The notes: generated by a model not told the origin, from the letters alone. Shown: positions 6,497 through 14,442, counted from the stretch's first letter. The stretch: 20,696 bases of DNA from an uncultured Oscillospiraceae bacterium (GCA_910587135.1 CAJULF010000048.1:1-20696), one strand, 5' to 3'. Numbers and translations are program-made.

Positions 6497-7532
6497 ACGG
6501 CTCGCAGTCGAAATCCTCGTCATCTTCCTCGCCGTGCCCTATATCCACATAAAAACTCCTGCTTTCAGCCGCGTCTGCGATAGTTTCAATAACGTCCCAA
6601 TCCCCGCGGTGCTCGTTAAGATATTCAATCTGCCGTTCGTCGGCTCTTTCACTTTCCGCGGAAGCTCCCATTGTATAATATGTTACCTCTGCCAGAACAT
6701 TGGCACCATCGTCACATCTGTCGCAGTACTCGCCGAACCATTCCTCGTCCTCCAAATCCTCGAGAGAGCTTATGTATCTTCCCGTAAAATAAGGATCGCT
6801 TCCGTCAAGGGAAACGGCAGAGAAAGCAATACATTTTTTCTGCAGATCAAGCGCCTTGTCCGCTTTAAACAGAATCTCGTGTTCCTCTCGGACTTCTTCT
6901 GCCTCGTCTATGTAGATATGAGGTACCTTCTCCCTGCCGTAATTTTCGCTCCAAAGCTCACGATAGAAGTCACCGTTTATGATACTCGCGTCCGCTGTTT
7001 TCCACATTCCCTCCTCCCCGTCGATTATTTTTGGCTCGATTACTTCGGGAATATCCCCGAACGTTTCATAGAGCTTGTCAAATATCTCGGGGATATTATC
7101 TAAAGAGCCGACAGCAATGCGGGTACTGTCGTCGGCTTCTTTTCCAAAGCCTATTTCCACCTTGCCGCTGTCAAAATCGAAATCTATTTCAATTGCCTTG
7201 CCCTGCTGCGCCATATATACCGCGTCCGCGTATTCAACGCGCGAACCATGCTCGCGCAGCTCGGCAAATGGGGCAAGCGTTTTACTGTATGCCAACGCTT
7301 TGGCTATATCCATATCTTCGTTTGCGCGGTAGGATTCGCTGATACCGCTTTGGTTGAGCGAATATACAATAATCGGCGGAAAATCACGGTTATCCCTGCC
7401 GTTGGCTATTTCCCAATCGTCCGCGATCCTGTCACCGCCCGGGAATCTGTAAACGGGGAATTCCCCGAAATCAAGATGTTGAAACGTTCCTATATACCCG
7501 TCAAACGTTCTTACATATTTAGGGTAGTTCAT
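6495..7532 (-). CDS. Hypothetical acidic 345-aa protein with shared C-terminal tail
   Basis: I cannot assign a family. The N-terminus has a compact motif-rich part (VRTFDGYIGTFQHLDFGEFP, then VYRFPGGDRIADDWEIANG), a style I associate with small accessory domains in Firmicutes mobile elements. The rest is acidic and soluble-looking; a CDRC pair near residue 280 could be structural. It ends in EEDDEDFDCEP, a tail shared with the 102-aa protein and, more loosely, with the HepT-like protein. The start at 7532 is chosen for its GGAGGAAAAG site; a TTG 12 bases upstream is less likely. It follows the last pseudopilin gene by 12 bases, so it is the first cargo-like gene after the Tad block. Function unknown. 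Confidence 0.78.
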   Translation of the reverse strand: MNYPKYVRTFDGYIGTFQHLDFGEFPVYRFPGGDRIADDWEIANGRDNRDFPPIIVYSLNQSGISESYRANEDMDIAKALAYSKTLAPFAELREHGSRVEYADAVYMAQQGKAIEIDFDFDSGKVEIGFGKEADDSTRIAVGSLDNIPEIFDKLYETFGDIPEVIEPKIIDGEEGMWKTADASIINGDFYRELWSENYGREKVPHIYIDEAEEVREEHEILFKADKALDLQKKCIAFSAVSLDGSDPYFTGRYISSLEDLEDEEWFGEYCDRCDDGANVLAEVTYYTMGASAESERADERQIEYLNEHRGDWDVIETIADAAESRSFYVDIGHGEEDDEDFDCEP

Positions 7533-7544
7533 CTTTTCCTCCAA

Positions 7545-8066
7545 TCAGAATTTAGCCCGCCATGTGGACTTAACATTCAAAGTAAACTCCATAGGCGGCA
7601 GACTTCCCCAAGCAAAGTTGTAGGGGATTTCCACTTTCATAGTACCCTCTACGGAGAATTTCTCCGCCGTATCCGTGTCATAGGGCGCAAGCTCGGCGGG
7701 CGTAACGGTAAAATCTATCGACCTGATGGTGCATTGCGCGATTTCGCCGCGGCTCATTGCGTTCTGCATATAATCGGAAATCTGAGAGCGCGTTGTGCGG
7801 TTGCATTCTATCCATCGTGAGCCGTTGTAGCTGTATGTAGCCGCGTGGCTCTCCCGCACGTCCTGATACATCTGCGCATAGTTGGACACAGAGGTGGCGA
7901 TAATAGCGTCCTCAAATTTGTCGCGCACGTTTGCCGCCGCTATGTTTATCCGTATCACTTCAAATATTCCCGTTCCTATAAGCAGAACGGCGATAAGACA
8001 AACGGCGGTCATCACATAGGAAAAGCCCTTTTTCCTTTTCAGAAATTTCAATCGCGTCATTTCCAT
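7545..8066 (-). CDS. TadE/TadG-like pseudopilin
   Basis: This 173-aa protein has a short basic start (MEMTRLKFLKRKKG), an immediate hydrophobic helix (about residues 18-38) and a C-terminal extracytoplasmic domain (about 135 residues), the layout of TadE/TadG minor pilins. The KKG-FSYV junction in front of the helix looks like a prepilin-peptidase site, and an A24 peptidase is encoded upstream in the same operon. The start ATG at 8066 shares one base with the TGA of the previous gene (TGATG), so translation is coupled; an ATG 6 bases further down is possible. The assignment comes from design and position after tadC rather than strong motif identity. Confidence 0.75.
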   Translation of the reverse strand: MEMTRLKFLKRKKGFSYVMTAVCLIAVLLIGTGIFEVIRINIAAANVRDKFEDAIIATSVSNYAQMYQDVRESHAATYSYNGSRWIECNRTTRSQISDYMQNAMSRGEIAQCTIRSIDFTVTPAELAPYDTDTAEKFSVEGTMKVEIPYNFAWGSLPPMEFTLNVKSTWRAKF

Positions 8067-8464
8067 CACTTCCAGAACACCTCCGAAGTACCCTCGGCGG
8101 TCGAAGCGATTGTTATGGGATTTCCCGAAAAAATGAAAAAGGAAAAATCCGTCTGCGCCGAAACGGTCACGGTAAAGGTATTTCCTATCTGTATTTTTCC
8201 CGACGCAGACCATGTTACATCGGGAGAAAGTCCCGTACTTTCGTTCAGCCGCGCGAGACGGGTATTGACCTCGCTGCCTATCCTGCCCGCTATCTCGGCT
8301 TCGCGGCAGAGCTCCTGCGCGTAGGTGTCCATTTTCATTTTCAGCAGGAAAACAGGCGCGACATTCATAATAAACACAAGCACCATCATCATTACCATAA
8401 CGAATATCGTAATTCCGACGTATGAGTTTCCGCGATTTTTCAAAAGGCGCTCAAAGCGTTTCAT
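8066..8464 (-). CDS. TadE-like / DUF4320-type pseudopilin
   Basis: This 132-aa protein starts MKRFERLLKNRGNSYVGITI and has one hydrophobic helix at about residues 15-37, then a domain with the helical segment KMKMDTYAQELCREAEIAGR and a beta-rich end. This fits the DUF4320 proteins found beside Tad genes in Firmicutes; that name is from memory. NRG-NSYV before the helix parallels the KKG-FSYV of the next protein and looks like a prepilin-peptidase site. The ATG at 8464 lies six bases after GGAGG; an ATG one codon earlier is too close to it. It is 10 bases after tadC and likely forms minor subunits of the pilus. Confidence 0.75.
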   Translation of the reverse strand: MKRFERLLKNRGNSYVGITIFVMVMMMVLVFIMNVAPVFLLKMKMDTYAQELCREAEIAGRIGSEVNTRLARLNESTGLSPDVTWSASGKIQIGNTFTVTVSAQTDFSFFIFSGNPITIASTAEGTSEVFWK

Positions 8465-8474
8465 CATATCCCTC

Positions 8475-9419
8475 CTATCCGAACAGGACGCCGAAGCTGT
8501 CAAACATCGTCGTGCCGAGAACCACCACATAAAGAAGCAGCATAACAAACAGCAGGATCATTGACATACGGTTTATTTTGGGCGGAATTTTCAGGGCAAT
8601 ATTTCTAAGCTGCTGCTTCTGGTATTCCGAGAAGCGTATCGTAAGATTTTCCCAGTAGATGTGCGTATCGCTGCCGCGAACCATCTCTATAAGCCCGCGC
8701 GTGACCTCCGACAGGTGAGTGCTCCCTATACGTCCCTCAAATCGCGTAAGAGCCGCCTCCCAGTTGGACGAGCGCATATCCGCAATGGTTATCTCCAGTT
8801 CCTCGCGGAAATATTCCGAGAAATTGTTTTTGTGCTTTTCAAGTATCGCCAGAACGTTGTGATCCATCTGTATTTCCTGCGATATGGCGTAGACAAATCT
8901 CGGAAGATCCATATCGATCTGCTCCCGCTTCTGCTTGATGGCTTCGGATATTTTCTCACGCGAGTTGGTATACTGCAATATTCCCACAATCACCATCATA
9001 ACGGCTAAAACGGGCGGAATAATTCTTGCAAGCTCTCCCGACATACTCATTGTAACAAGCGCCGCCATGCCGTACATAGGCAATGCAAGCAGAGCATAGC
9101 CCGCCGCCTTTACCAGAGCGCGGGCTTCATACAGTTCCGGCGGCAGGGATATATGCGCTATCTTAAGATTTGCCGCCATTGTCTGCCGCTTGTATTCGCT
9201 CATTGGCAGCAGCTTTGAAACAAACAGGGAAATGTTGTTGTAGGTCTGAACATATCCTACGGGAGTCGGACGACCGCGCGAGCCGACAGACCTTATTGCC
9301 CTTGTAGTCTTGCTTGACGGTATTTTAAGCAGGATCAGAAGAAAACAATATACGCCGCCGCATAAAAACGCGCAGACTGCGAATATCATTGCTGTCAGCA
9401 GAATATTATATATACTCAT
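8475..9419 (-). CDS. tadC: TadC-like type II secretion system F-family membrane protein
   Basis: This 314-aa protein is a polytopic inner-membrane platform protein of the Tad/Flp pilus. Hydrophobic helices are visible at about residues 5-32, 100-118, 123-143 and 284-306, with the T2SSF-type cytoplasmic domain between (PRFVYAISQEIQMDHNVLAI, then RGLIEMVRGSDTHIYWENL). In Tad systems TadB and TadC form the platform on which the TadA ATPase works. The start at 9419 has an AAGAGGTG site and lies 11 bases after tadB. Length is normal for the family. The tandem arrangement with tadB directly after tadA strongly supports the assignment. Confidence 0.85.
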   Translation of the reverse strand: MSIYNILLTAMIFAVCAFLCGGVYCFLLILLKIPSSKTTRAIRSVGSRGRPTPVGYVQTYNNISLFVSKLLPMSEYKRQTMAANLKIAHISLPPELYEARALVKAAGYALLALPMYGMAALVTMSMSGELARIIPPVLAVMMVIVGILQYTNSREKISEAIKQKREQIDMDLPRFVYAISQEIQMDHNVLAILEKHKNNFSEYFREELEITIADMRSSNWEAALTRFEGRIGSTHLSEVTRGLIEMVRGSDTHIYWENLTIRFSEYQKQQLRNIALKIPPKINRMSMILLFVMLLLYVVVLGTTMFDSFGVLFG

Positions 9420-9430
9420 TTTTTCACCTC

Positions 9431-10357
9431 TTATCGCTTATACTCGATTGGCTGAGTGTACTTGTAGGTGAGGGCAACCACAATTATAACAGTTATTGCC
9501 ACCACACAATTCACGACCTGCCCGAGGAATGTGTCGGTAAGAACGGAGAACCAGTCAGCGTTAAGGAAAAATATAAGCGGATAGTTAGCAAGCACCAGTC
9601 CTATCATCGTAAAGCACTCCTTGCGCGGCTGCATAAGCATATTTTTAAGCTCCGCATTTACTATGCGGATATCCGAGAGCCGCGCCGCCAGAGGCTGCAG
9701 GGAGAATTTTTGTGTGCTGTTGTCCTGGCATTCTATCAGCGTATCGCACCACTCGTGAAAAATCTCGTTATCGATTTCGTCTTTCAGCTGTTCTATCGCC
9801 ATTTTTACGTTGGAGCTTACGAGCTTTGACATACCGAGAAATTTCTTGAACGCGTACTGAACGGGCGGATTGATATGCTCGACCGACTGCTCAACCGCGT
9901 AAATTATATCGCCGTTAGAGATATAATTTGTCGTGATTATGGACAGCGCCGTTTCAAGTTCCTCGGAAATACGCTTTTTATAGTTAGTAAGCAGCAGCTT
10001 GACGTATATGTAAGGAGTCACACAGCCGATCGCTGTCGCTATTACCGCCACCAGAACGTTGGAGGTAAGAGCGCCTATCAGGAATCCGCCGCATACGCCG
10101 ATGACCGCCGCGGTCATAAGCAGCGCGAATTTGCTTTCGGAATGCGTTGCGGCAAGCGCGTGAACGATATTGTCAAACAGCTTCTGCATACGGGATTTCC
10201 GCACCTTTCCCTGCGCAAGGTCAACCTTATATTTCAGACTTCTGTCGCGGTGCATAAGCGACATGATATCCGCGCTTATGCGGTCGGGGGTAAGTCCCAA
10301 CAGAATAACTATCGCCGCCGAAACAAGAACGGCGGCAAGAAAATAAAATATTCTCAT
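9431..10357 (-). CDS. tadB: TadB-like pilus assembly platform protein
   Basis: This 308-aa protein begins MRIFYFLAAVLVSAAIVILL (membrane helix), has a second hydrophobic pair at about residues 84-122, a cytoplasmic T2SSF-like domain (LETALSIITTNYISNGDIIY and KDEIDNEIFHEWCDTLIECQ), and two C-terminal helices near residues 240-300. This is the TadB layout. The ATG at 10357 lies one base after the tadA stop, with GGGGGG of the last tadA codons as its ribosome site, so the two are translationally coupled. It should work with TadC and the TadA ATPase to assemble pilin. Confidence 0.85.
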   Translation of the reverse strand: MRIFYFLAAVLVSAAIVILLGLTPDRISADIMSLMHRDRSLKYKVDLAQGKVRKSRMQKLFDNIVHALAATHSESKFALLMTAAVIGVCGGFLIGALTSNVLVAVIATAIGCVTPYIYVKLLLTNYKKRISEELETALSIITTNYISNGDIIYAVEQSVEHINPPVQYAFKKFLGMSKLVSSNVKMAIEQLKDEIDNEIFHEWCDTLIECQDNSTQKFSLQPLAARLSDIRIVNAELKNMLMQPRKECFTMIGLVLANYPLIFFLNADWFSVLTDTFLGQVVNCVVAITVIIVVALTYKYTQPIEYKR

Positions 10358-10358
10358 T

Positions 10359-11813
10359 TTAATTCCCCCCATAAACCGAAAGCCGCCGAGCGGAAACTCC
10401 GTTATCTCTCAGCCGTTTCATAAACGCGTCCGTCGGCGGGTTAGCCTTTACGAAGCGTCCGTTGATTTCAATGCTGCCGTCAGCGTTCTTTTCCTCGGAA
10501 ACAATATCGAAACGATACAGAGAACGGGTCGTGTATTCACCGTGTCCCGTAAGAACACATTCTGCGATCTCCATCAGGCGGCGGGAGCCGTCTTCAAGCT
10601 GTTTCATATATATCCCCAACGGAAACGCTTCGGCAACAAGGGATATAATAATATCATAGGGTACCTCCGCGTACTTCTGCAGACAAAGCGTGGCAAGTCG
10701 GGAATATATTCCGTGTGTTGAGGACGCGTGAGTAGTGGTAAGCACAGTGTGTCCCGTTCTTGCCGCTTCCTGCGCTTCCCATGCTTCATTGGATTTCATT
10801 TCGGCTACGCAAAGCGCGTTCGGGTGCATTGTAAGGCAGGCGGTCAGCAATCGCTGCATAGTTACGTCCTTTGACGGGTCGTCCGTTTCACGCGTTACAA
10901 GATGTACTACGTTATTGAGCACGTTACCCTCGCCGTCCCGCCTGATAAGATTAAACTCACGCACCTTTTCCTCAATGGTTATAAGGCGCTTGTAATCGGG
11001 AAAATGCGACATAATATCCGCCATAAATGTGGTTTTGCCGGAGCCTGTTTCTCCCGCGTATACCTGTGAGATACCATGAATAAAGCAGTCCACAAGGAAA
11101 TTATACATTTCCTCGGTGCAGGTGTTATTATCAATGAACTGGCTGCTCGTTATTTTGGCGGGATTTACGATACGGATCGAAGCGGAAACGCCTGTGCTCT
11201 CCCCGACAACCACCGTATGCGTAGCGGTTATACGGATATTGTGTCCGAGAAATCCGGTAACAATGGGCTTTGAAGCGTCAAAGGTTATTTTGTTGTTGTG
11301 CAGCAGACGCTTTACTACGTCGATAGCGTGTGTTGCGGATTTAAAATGTTCGGGACTTTTAAAGGGCTTTCCGCGGGCGGGTATGATCTGAACATCGTCC
11401 CACGCGTTTATATTTATTTCCTCTATATCCGTTCGCCTTAAATATGCCGTGAGGAATGAGTATTCCGCCATCTCGACGTATAGGCGCTCGGATACATCTC
11501 CTAATGTCATATTGGGGACATAGTAGTTATTGTCCTTCATGTACTGCTCTATCAGCTTTTTCATAGCAGCCCTCTGCTCGGAGTCGTACAGCTCTACCGC
11601 GTACTTTGAGGACATATGCTGCTGCACCTTTTTAAGCAGATTATCAAAGGTAAGATATTCGCGCTCTACTTCTTTTACATTCTTAGCGTCGGCTACCTTT
11701 TCAATAACGCCTTTTTCTTTTTTGCCGCGTTTTTTCTTTTTGGCTTCGGGCGCTTCCTGCTCTGAAACAGCGTCGGTTTCGGGACTTTTTTTCTTTTTCA
11801 AAAAATTAGCCAT
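10359..11813 (-). CDS. tadA: TadA/CpaF-type secretion ATPase
   Basis: This 484-aa protein is the hexameric ATPase that drives Tad pilus assembly. It has a Lys/Glu-rich low-complexity N-terminus (about 1-50), a CpaF-type N-terminal domain, Walker A GETGSGKT at about 254-261, TIEEKVREFNLIR (Asp-box equivalent), and the Walker B region CVAEMKSNEAWEAQEAARTG followed by the His-box TTTHASS. In most TadA proteins Walker B reads G-E-V/M-R-G-x-E-A-x-D, so Lys-Ser-Asn here is a variant. I use the ATG at 11813 (MANFLKKKK); an in-frame ATG at 11843 would place the hairpin at 11826-11841 inside the gene but stands only two bases from AAGGAG. It leads a tight run with tadB. Confidence 0.92.
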   Translation of the reverse strand: MANFLKKKKSPETDAVSEQEAPEAKKKKRGKKEKGVIEKVADAKNVKEVEREYLTFDNLLKKVQQHMSSKYAVELYDSEQRAAMKKLIEQYMKDNNYYVPNMTLGDVSERLYVEMAEYSFLTAYLRRTDIEEININAWDDVQIIPARGKPFKSPEHFKSATHAIDVVKRLLHNNKITFDASKPIVTGFLGHNIRITATHTVVVGESTGVSASIRIVNPAKITSSQFIDNNTCTEEMYNFLVDCFIHGISQVYAGETGSGKTTFMADIMSHFPDYKRLITIEEKVREFNLIRRDGEGNVLNNVVHLVTRETDDPSKDVTMQRLLTACLTMHPNALCVAEMKSNEAWEAQEAARTGHTVLTTTHASSTHGIYSRLATLCLQKYAEVPYDIIISLVAEAFPLGIYMKQLEDGSRRLMEIAECVLTGHGEYTTRSLYRFDIVSEEKNADGSIEINGRFVKANPPTDAFMKRLRDNGVSARRLSVYGGN

Positions 11814-11825
11814 AATGATAATTAC

Positions 11826-11939
11826 GCTCCCGCAAGGGAGCATTACTCCTTTCGAGTTTTTTACGTTTTTGCGAAAGCAAAATTTCGGACGAACGTCCGA
11901 AAAGGAAAAAACTTGTTGTTTGAAAATTTATTTTCAAAC
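11826..11939 (-). promoter_or_regulatory. Cluster of four tandem hairpins between tadZ and tadA
   Basis: In transcript order: a 9-bp stem overlapping the tadZ stop (11931-11939 with 11918-11926), a 9-bp stem TTTCGGACG/CGTCCGAAA (11894-11902 with 11883-11891), a 6-bp stem TTTTGC/GCAAAA (11877-11882 with 11867-11872), and a 6-bp stem GCTCCC/GGGAGC (11836-11841 with 11826-11831) just before the tadA ATG. AAGGAG lies between the third and fourth. None is followed at once by a long T-run. This could set the ratio of TadA to TadZ by RNA processing, attenuation or translational control; the role is inferred. Confidence 0.65.
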
Positions 11940-12676
11940 TAATCTTCCTCAATCAGCTTATAGATGGATTTCAGAACATTATTGTACGTCCTGTCGGAAA
12001 CGCCGTTTGTGATAAGCGTTCCCTGATTGAACGCTTCGGCGGCTTTAGTGCAGCAGGGCATTTCGCCCGAGATCGCACCGAGAGCCGCCTTTACCGCGTT
12101 CACGTCCTGCGAGAATCGGTTGTCGAGAGAAACAAGGCGGATAAAGCTGCGGTATCTGTACTGCTCGGACTGCAAAACGGATTCCTGCGAGGAATTGAAA
12201 ACTACGCCGTTCAAATCCGCCGTTATAAGCTCTATTGTGTTATCCGCCTTTATTATAGCCTGCGACGTTAGCCGCGCCGAGGTTATATCCGAGGTACAGT
12301 CGACTATCGTATAATCCGCGGACTGACGCAGGACCGTGTACATATCGTCAATGCGGTCACTGGATACAATGGGGTAGGTGTTGGCGTTTTCGCGGATATT
12401 ATATCCGAGAACGCCGATTTTGTCCGTCGCCATATACATATTTTTGAAAAGAATATCCTGCTCAAAGCTGACAGCCGACAGACAGTATCCGATTGAGCCT
12501 TTGAATTTCTTTTCGTTCGGCGCTATAAGCGGAAGTATCGGCTTTGTAGTGTCCGTTCCCACAAGGATTATATTTGCCTTTGGGTCGGTTTTGGAAATAT
12601 AGTGGGCGAGAGCTATCGCGGTTGTGGTCTTGTAGCTGCCGCTGCTGCCGTATACGGCGATTATTTTCTTAGCCAT
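11939..12676 (-). CDS. tadZ: TadZ/CpaE-like P-loop ATPase of the MinD/ParA type
   Basis: This 245-aa protein resembles the TadZ localisation factor of Tad pili. It begins MAKKIIAVYGSSGSYKTTTA, a deviant Walker A motif (residues 9-19): the early signature lysine of ParA/MinD (KGGxGKT) is replaced by Ser. IILVGTDTT and DYTIVDCTSDITS fit the following strand and Walker B. There is no visible N-terminal receiver-like domain, so it is shorter than proteobacterial CpaE. The ATG at 12676 overlaps the TAA of the CpaB-like gene (ATGGCTAA), indicating coupling; a longer in-frame reading to 12778 overlaps the previous gene without a ribosome site. Function as a polar or membrane positioning factor for the pilus is inferred from family and position. 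Confidence 0.82.
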   Translation of the reverse strand: MAKKIIAVYGSSGSYKTTTAIALAHYISKTDPKANIILVGTDTTKPILPLIAPNEKKFKGSIGYCLSAVSFEQDILFKNMYMATDKIGVLGYNIRENANTYPIVSSDRIDDMYTVLRQSADYTIVDCTSDITSARLTSQAIIKADNTIELITADLNGVVFNSSQESVLQSEQYRYRSFIRLVSLDNRFSQDVNAVKAALGAISGEMPCCTKAAEAFNQGTLITNGVSDRTYNNVLKSIYKLIEED

Positions 12677-13487
12677 TGCTTTCCCCGCTCCCCTCATCAT
12701 AAATGGTTTCGTCGGTTTCATACGACTCCGCAGATTCGGATGATTCCGAGGTTTCTCCGTAATTGCCCGCAAGCACACTCATCTGCGCCGCAAGATACTC
12801 GCTTTTAAGATTTTCGTCCCCGCGGCATACAAACACGGCATGAAGCGAGGTGTTTTCGCATTCCGCAAGCCGGAGCGCCTGCAATCTGTCCTGCAATATA
12901 ACGGTAACCGTCGCGTACACCGATTGCTCACCGTCCTCATCTTCGATGGCGTTTACTTCATCGGCTCTGTATGTGTCGTCCGAGCCGTTGTCCGCCGTTG
13001 TGGCAAGCACCTCGACATATTGAAGCTCCTCATAAACCTGTGCCGTGTCGTCCTCATCAACGGATACTATCTGTATTATATCTCCCTGCTGTAATTTTCC
13101 CGAAAGACCGTTCGCAAGAGAGCGTATCGTGACGGACATCGCCGTTTCACCCAGGGCAAGCTGCCTTAAAAGGCTGTCCGAGGTGTCTATCGTATCCGAC
13201 AGCTTTGCGGCGGTAAAGGTATCTCCCTTGAACATTGCCGCCACCGTATACTTTCCGACTATCTGTTCGGGGTTAACAAGCGTTTCTTCGGGTATATTGA
13301 GCGTTCCGACCTCCACAGCCTCAAGCATTTGCGGGGTTATCTGAGCGCCCTGCGGTATATCCGTTGACAAACGTATTACCGTGGTTTTCTGCGCAAGCAG
13401 TACATTAAAAAGCGGGCTTATGCCAAAGCACAAGCCGATAGCGATTATTATCAGCACAATGCCGATAAGAGTCCTGTTTTTAAGCAT
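12669..13487 (-). CDS. cpaB: CpaB/RcpC-like SAF-domain protein
   Basis: This 272-aa protein has an N-terminal membrane helix (about residues 7-31), then a SAF domain (about 36-100: TTVIRLSTDIPQGAQITPQM, later LVNPEQIVGKYTVAAMFKG) and a second domain typical of CpaB/RcpC (SVTIRSLANGLSGKLQQGDI). The C-terminal 40 residues are rich in Ser, Glu and Asp, an extension I do not recognise. In diderms CpaB works with the secretin; there is no secretin here, as expected in a monoderm. The ATG at 13487 has GGAGG nine bases upstream and overlaps the prepilin peptidase gene by 8 bases. Confidence 0.88.
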   Translation of the reverse strand: MLKNRTLIGIVLIIIAIGLCFGISPLFNVLLAQKTTVIRLSTDIPQGAQITPQMLEAVEVGTLNIPEETLVNPEQIVGKYTVAAMFKGDTFTAAKLSDTIDTSDSLLRQLALGETAMSVTIRSLANGLSGKLQQGDIIQIVSVDEDDTAQVYEELQYVEVLATTADNGSDDTYRADEVNAIEDEDGEQSVYATVTVILQDRLQALRLAECENTSLHAVFVCRGDENLKSEYLAAQMSVLAGNYGETSESSESAESYETDETIYDEGSGESNG

Positions 13488-13890
13488 TAAATATTACCTC
13501 CAATACATAAACCGCACCCGCGGACACGCAAATATACGGCGCGAGCGGTATTTCATCATTGTGTGTTTTTCTTATTTTCCCAATACAAAGTGCCGCCGAC
13601 AAAGCCAACAGCAGAATCAGATATGCGGGGATAGCCCCCATCACAAAGCCAAACGCGGACATGAGCTTTACATCTCCCATACCGATACCCAAGCGCAGGC
13701 TTATTATCAGCATTGGAACAAATACCGCAATCAATCCTGCTGCCCTGTCTTTAAAACATAGCTCCGTAAGAAACGGACTTGACATGATAACTATTATCGG
13801 TGCGGCATTGCTGATCTCGCGGCGCTCGATATCCACTCGGGAAACGTGTGTGAGATATATTACAAGCGCGGCAAATACGGTCAGAGCCAT
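13480..13890 (-). CDS. A24-family prepilin peptidase (TadV/CpaA-like)
   Basis: This 136-aa polytopic membrane protein carries both catalytic aspartates of A24 aspartic peptidases: D20 in RVDIERREISN and D73 in GMGDVKLM. It lacks the N-terminal methyltransferase domain of PilD, the usual TadV/CpaA form. It should remove the leader of the Flp-like pilin and pseudopilins encoded in the same operon. The ATG at 13890 overlaps prgI by 10 bases and has no clear ribosome site, so translation probably depends on prgI. In-frame upstream sequence lies within prgI and is unlikely to be translated. This overlap is the joint between the T4SS half and the Tad block. Confidence 0.88.
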   Translation of the reverse strand: MALTVFAALVIYLTHVSRVDIERREISNAAPIIVIMSSPFLTELCFKDRAAGLIAVFVPMLIISLRLGIGMGDVKLMSAFGFVMGAIPAYLILLLALSAALCIGKIRKTHNDEIPLAPYICVSAGAVYVLEVIFNA

Positions 13891-14204
13891 GACGATTTGT
13901 ACACATATCTGTATTTCTTCTGTCCCTTTGAGAAGCGCACCATGTTTGCGATCTGTCCTATAACGGAGATTCTCGTGTTCCGGTCTTTGCGGCACATCAT
14001 TATGCTTCCCGATATTCCGAGAAGCAGAGTAAAAATTATTGCCCCGACCTGCGCGGTAATTATATACAGCAGCGCCGCGAGTATTCCAAAAGCGGCTATG
14101 CCGACCGCGCACTGCTTCATTTCTCTTTTCCCGAAGCCCGTGAACAGCTCCTGCTCCGTTGATAAGCCATAGGGTATGTACAGCTTTTCGTTTTCGTTAT
14201 CCAT
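13881..14204 (-). CDS. prgI: PrgI-family type IV secretion membrane protein
   Basis: This 107-aa protein has the PrgI layout: a short N-terminal segment (LYIPYGLSTEQELFTGFGKR), two adjacent membrane helices at about residues 33-50 and 53-69, and a basic C-terminus (KGQKKYRYVYKSSWL). PrgI-family proteins are small partners of the VirB6 and VirB4 equivalents in Gram-positive conjugation systems. The ATG at 14204 follows GGAGGAATT. Its stop overlaps the prepilin peptidase start by 10 bases. In many clostridial elements virB4 comes next; here it does not. Confidence 0.88.
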   Translation of the reverse strand: MDNENEKLYIPYGLSTEQELFTGFGKREMKQCAVGIAAFGILAALLYIITAQVGAIIFTLLLGISGSIMMCRKDRNTRISVIGQIANMVRFSKGQKKYRYVYKSSWL

Positions 14205-14213
14205 AATTCCTCC

Positions 14214-14432
14214 CTAATATCCGCTGCCGAGATAGCTTACAAGCAAATCTTTGATTATGAAAATAATTTGTGTTATAATCGCGGCAATAATGCAATTCCT
14301 TATGCGTTTTTTATACCTCGCCTGTTCTTCTTCCTCATGCGTCAGCTTTATCATGCATACGACCACCCGCATCGCAAGCCCTGCCAGTATAAGTCCCTGC
14401 AGAACGCGGCTTAAATTATTAAGCGTTTCCAT
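14214..14432 (-). CDS. Small two-helix membrane protein of the transfer operon
   Basis: This 72-aa protein has hydrophobic helices at about residues 10-28 and 48-66, joined by a charged loop (THEEEEQARYKKRIR). It could be a VirB3- or TrbC-like component, but no motif decides this. The ATG at 14432 has an AGGTGAG site and lies 10 bases after the VirB6-like gene and 9 bases before prgI. Its conserved-looking placement between VirB6 and PrgI suggests a structural part of the membrane channel. Confidence 0.75.
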   Translation of the reverse strand: METLNNLSRVLQGLILAGLAMRVVVCMIKLTHEEEEQARYKKRIRNCIIAAIITQIIFIIKDLLVSYLGSGY

Positions 14433-14442
14433 ATCTGCTCAC

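Noticed and set aside
6453..7103. Plus-strand frame of about 216 codons opposite the 345-aa gene
   Set aside because: Its start lies in the palindrome and terminator region and the hydrophobic translation is a by-product of acidic codons on the other strand.
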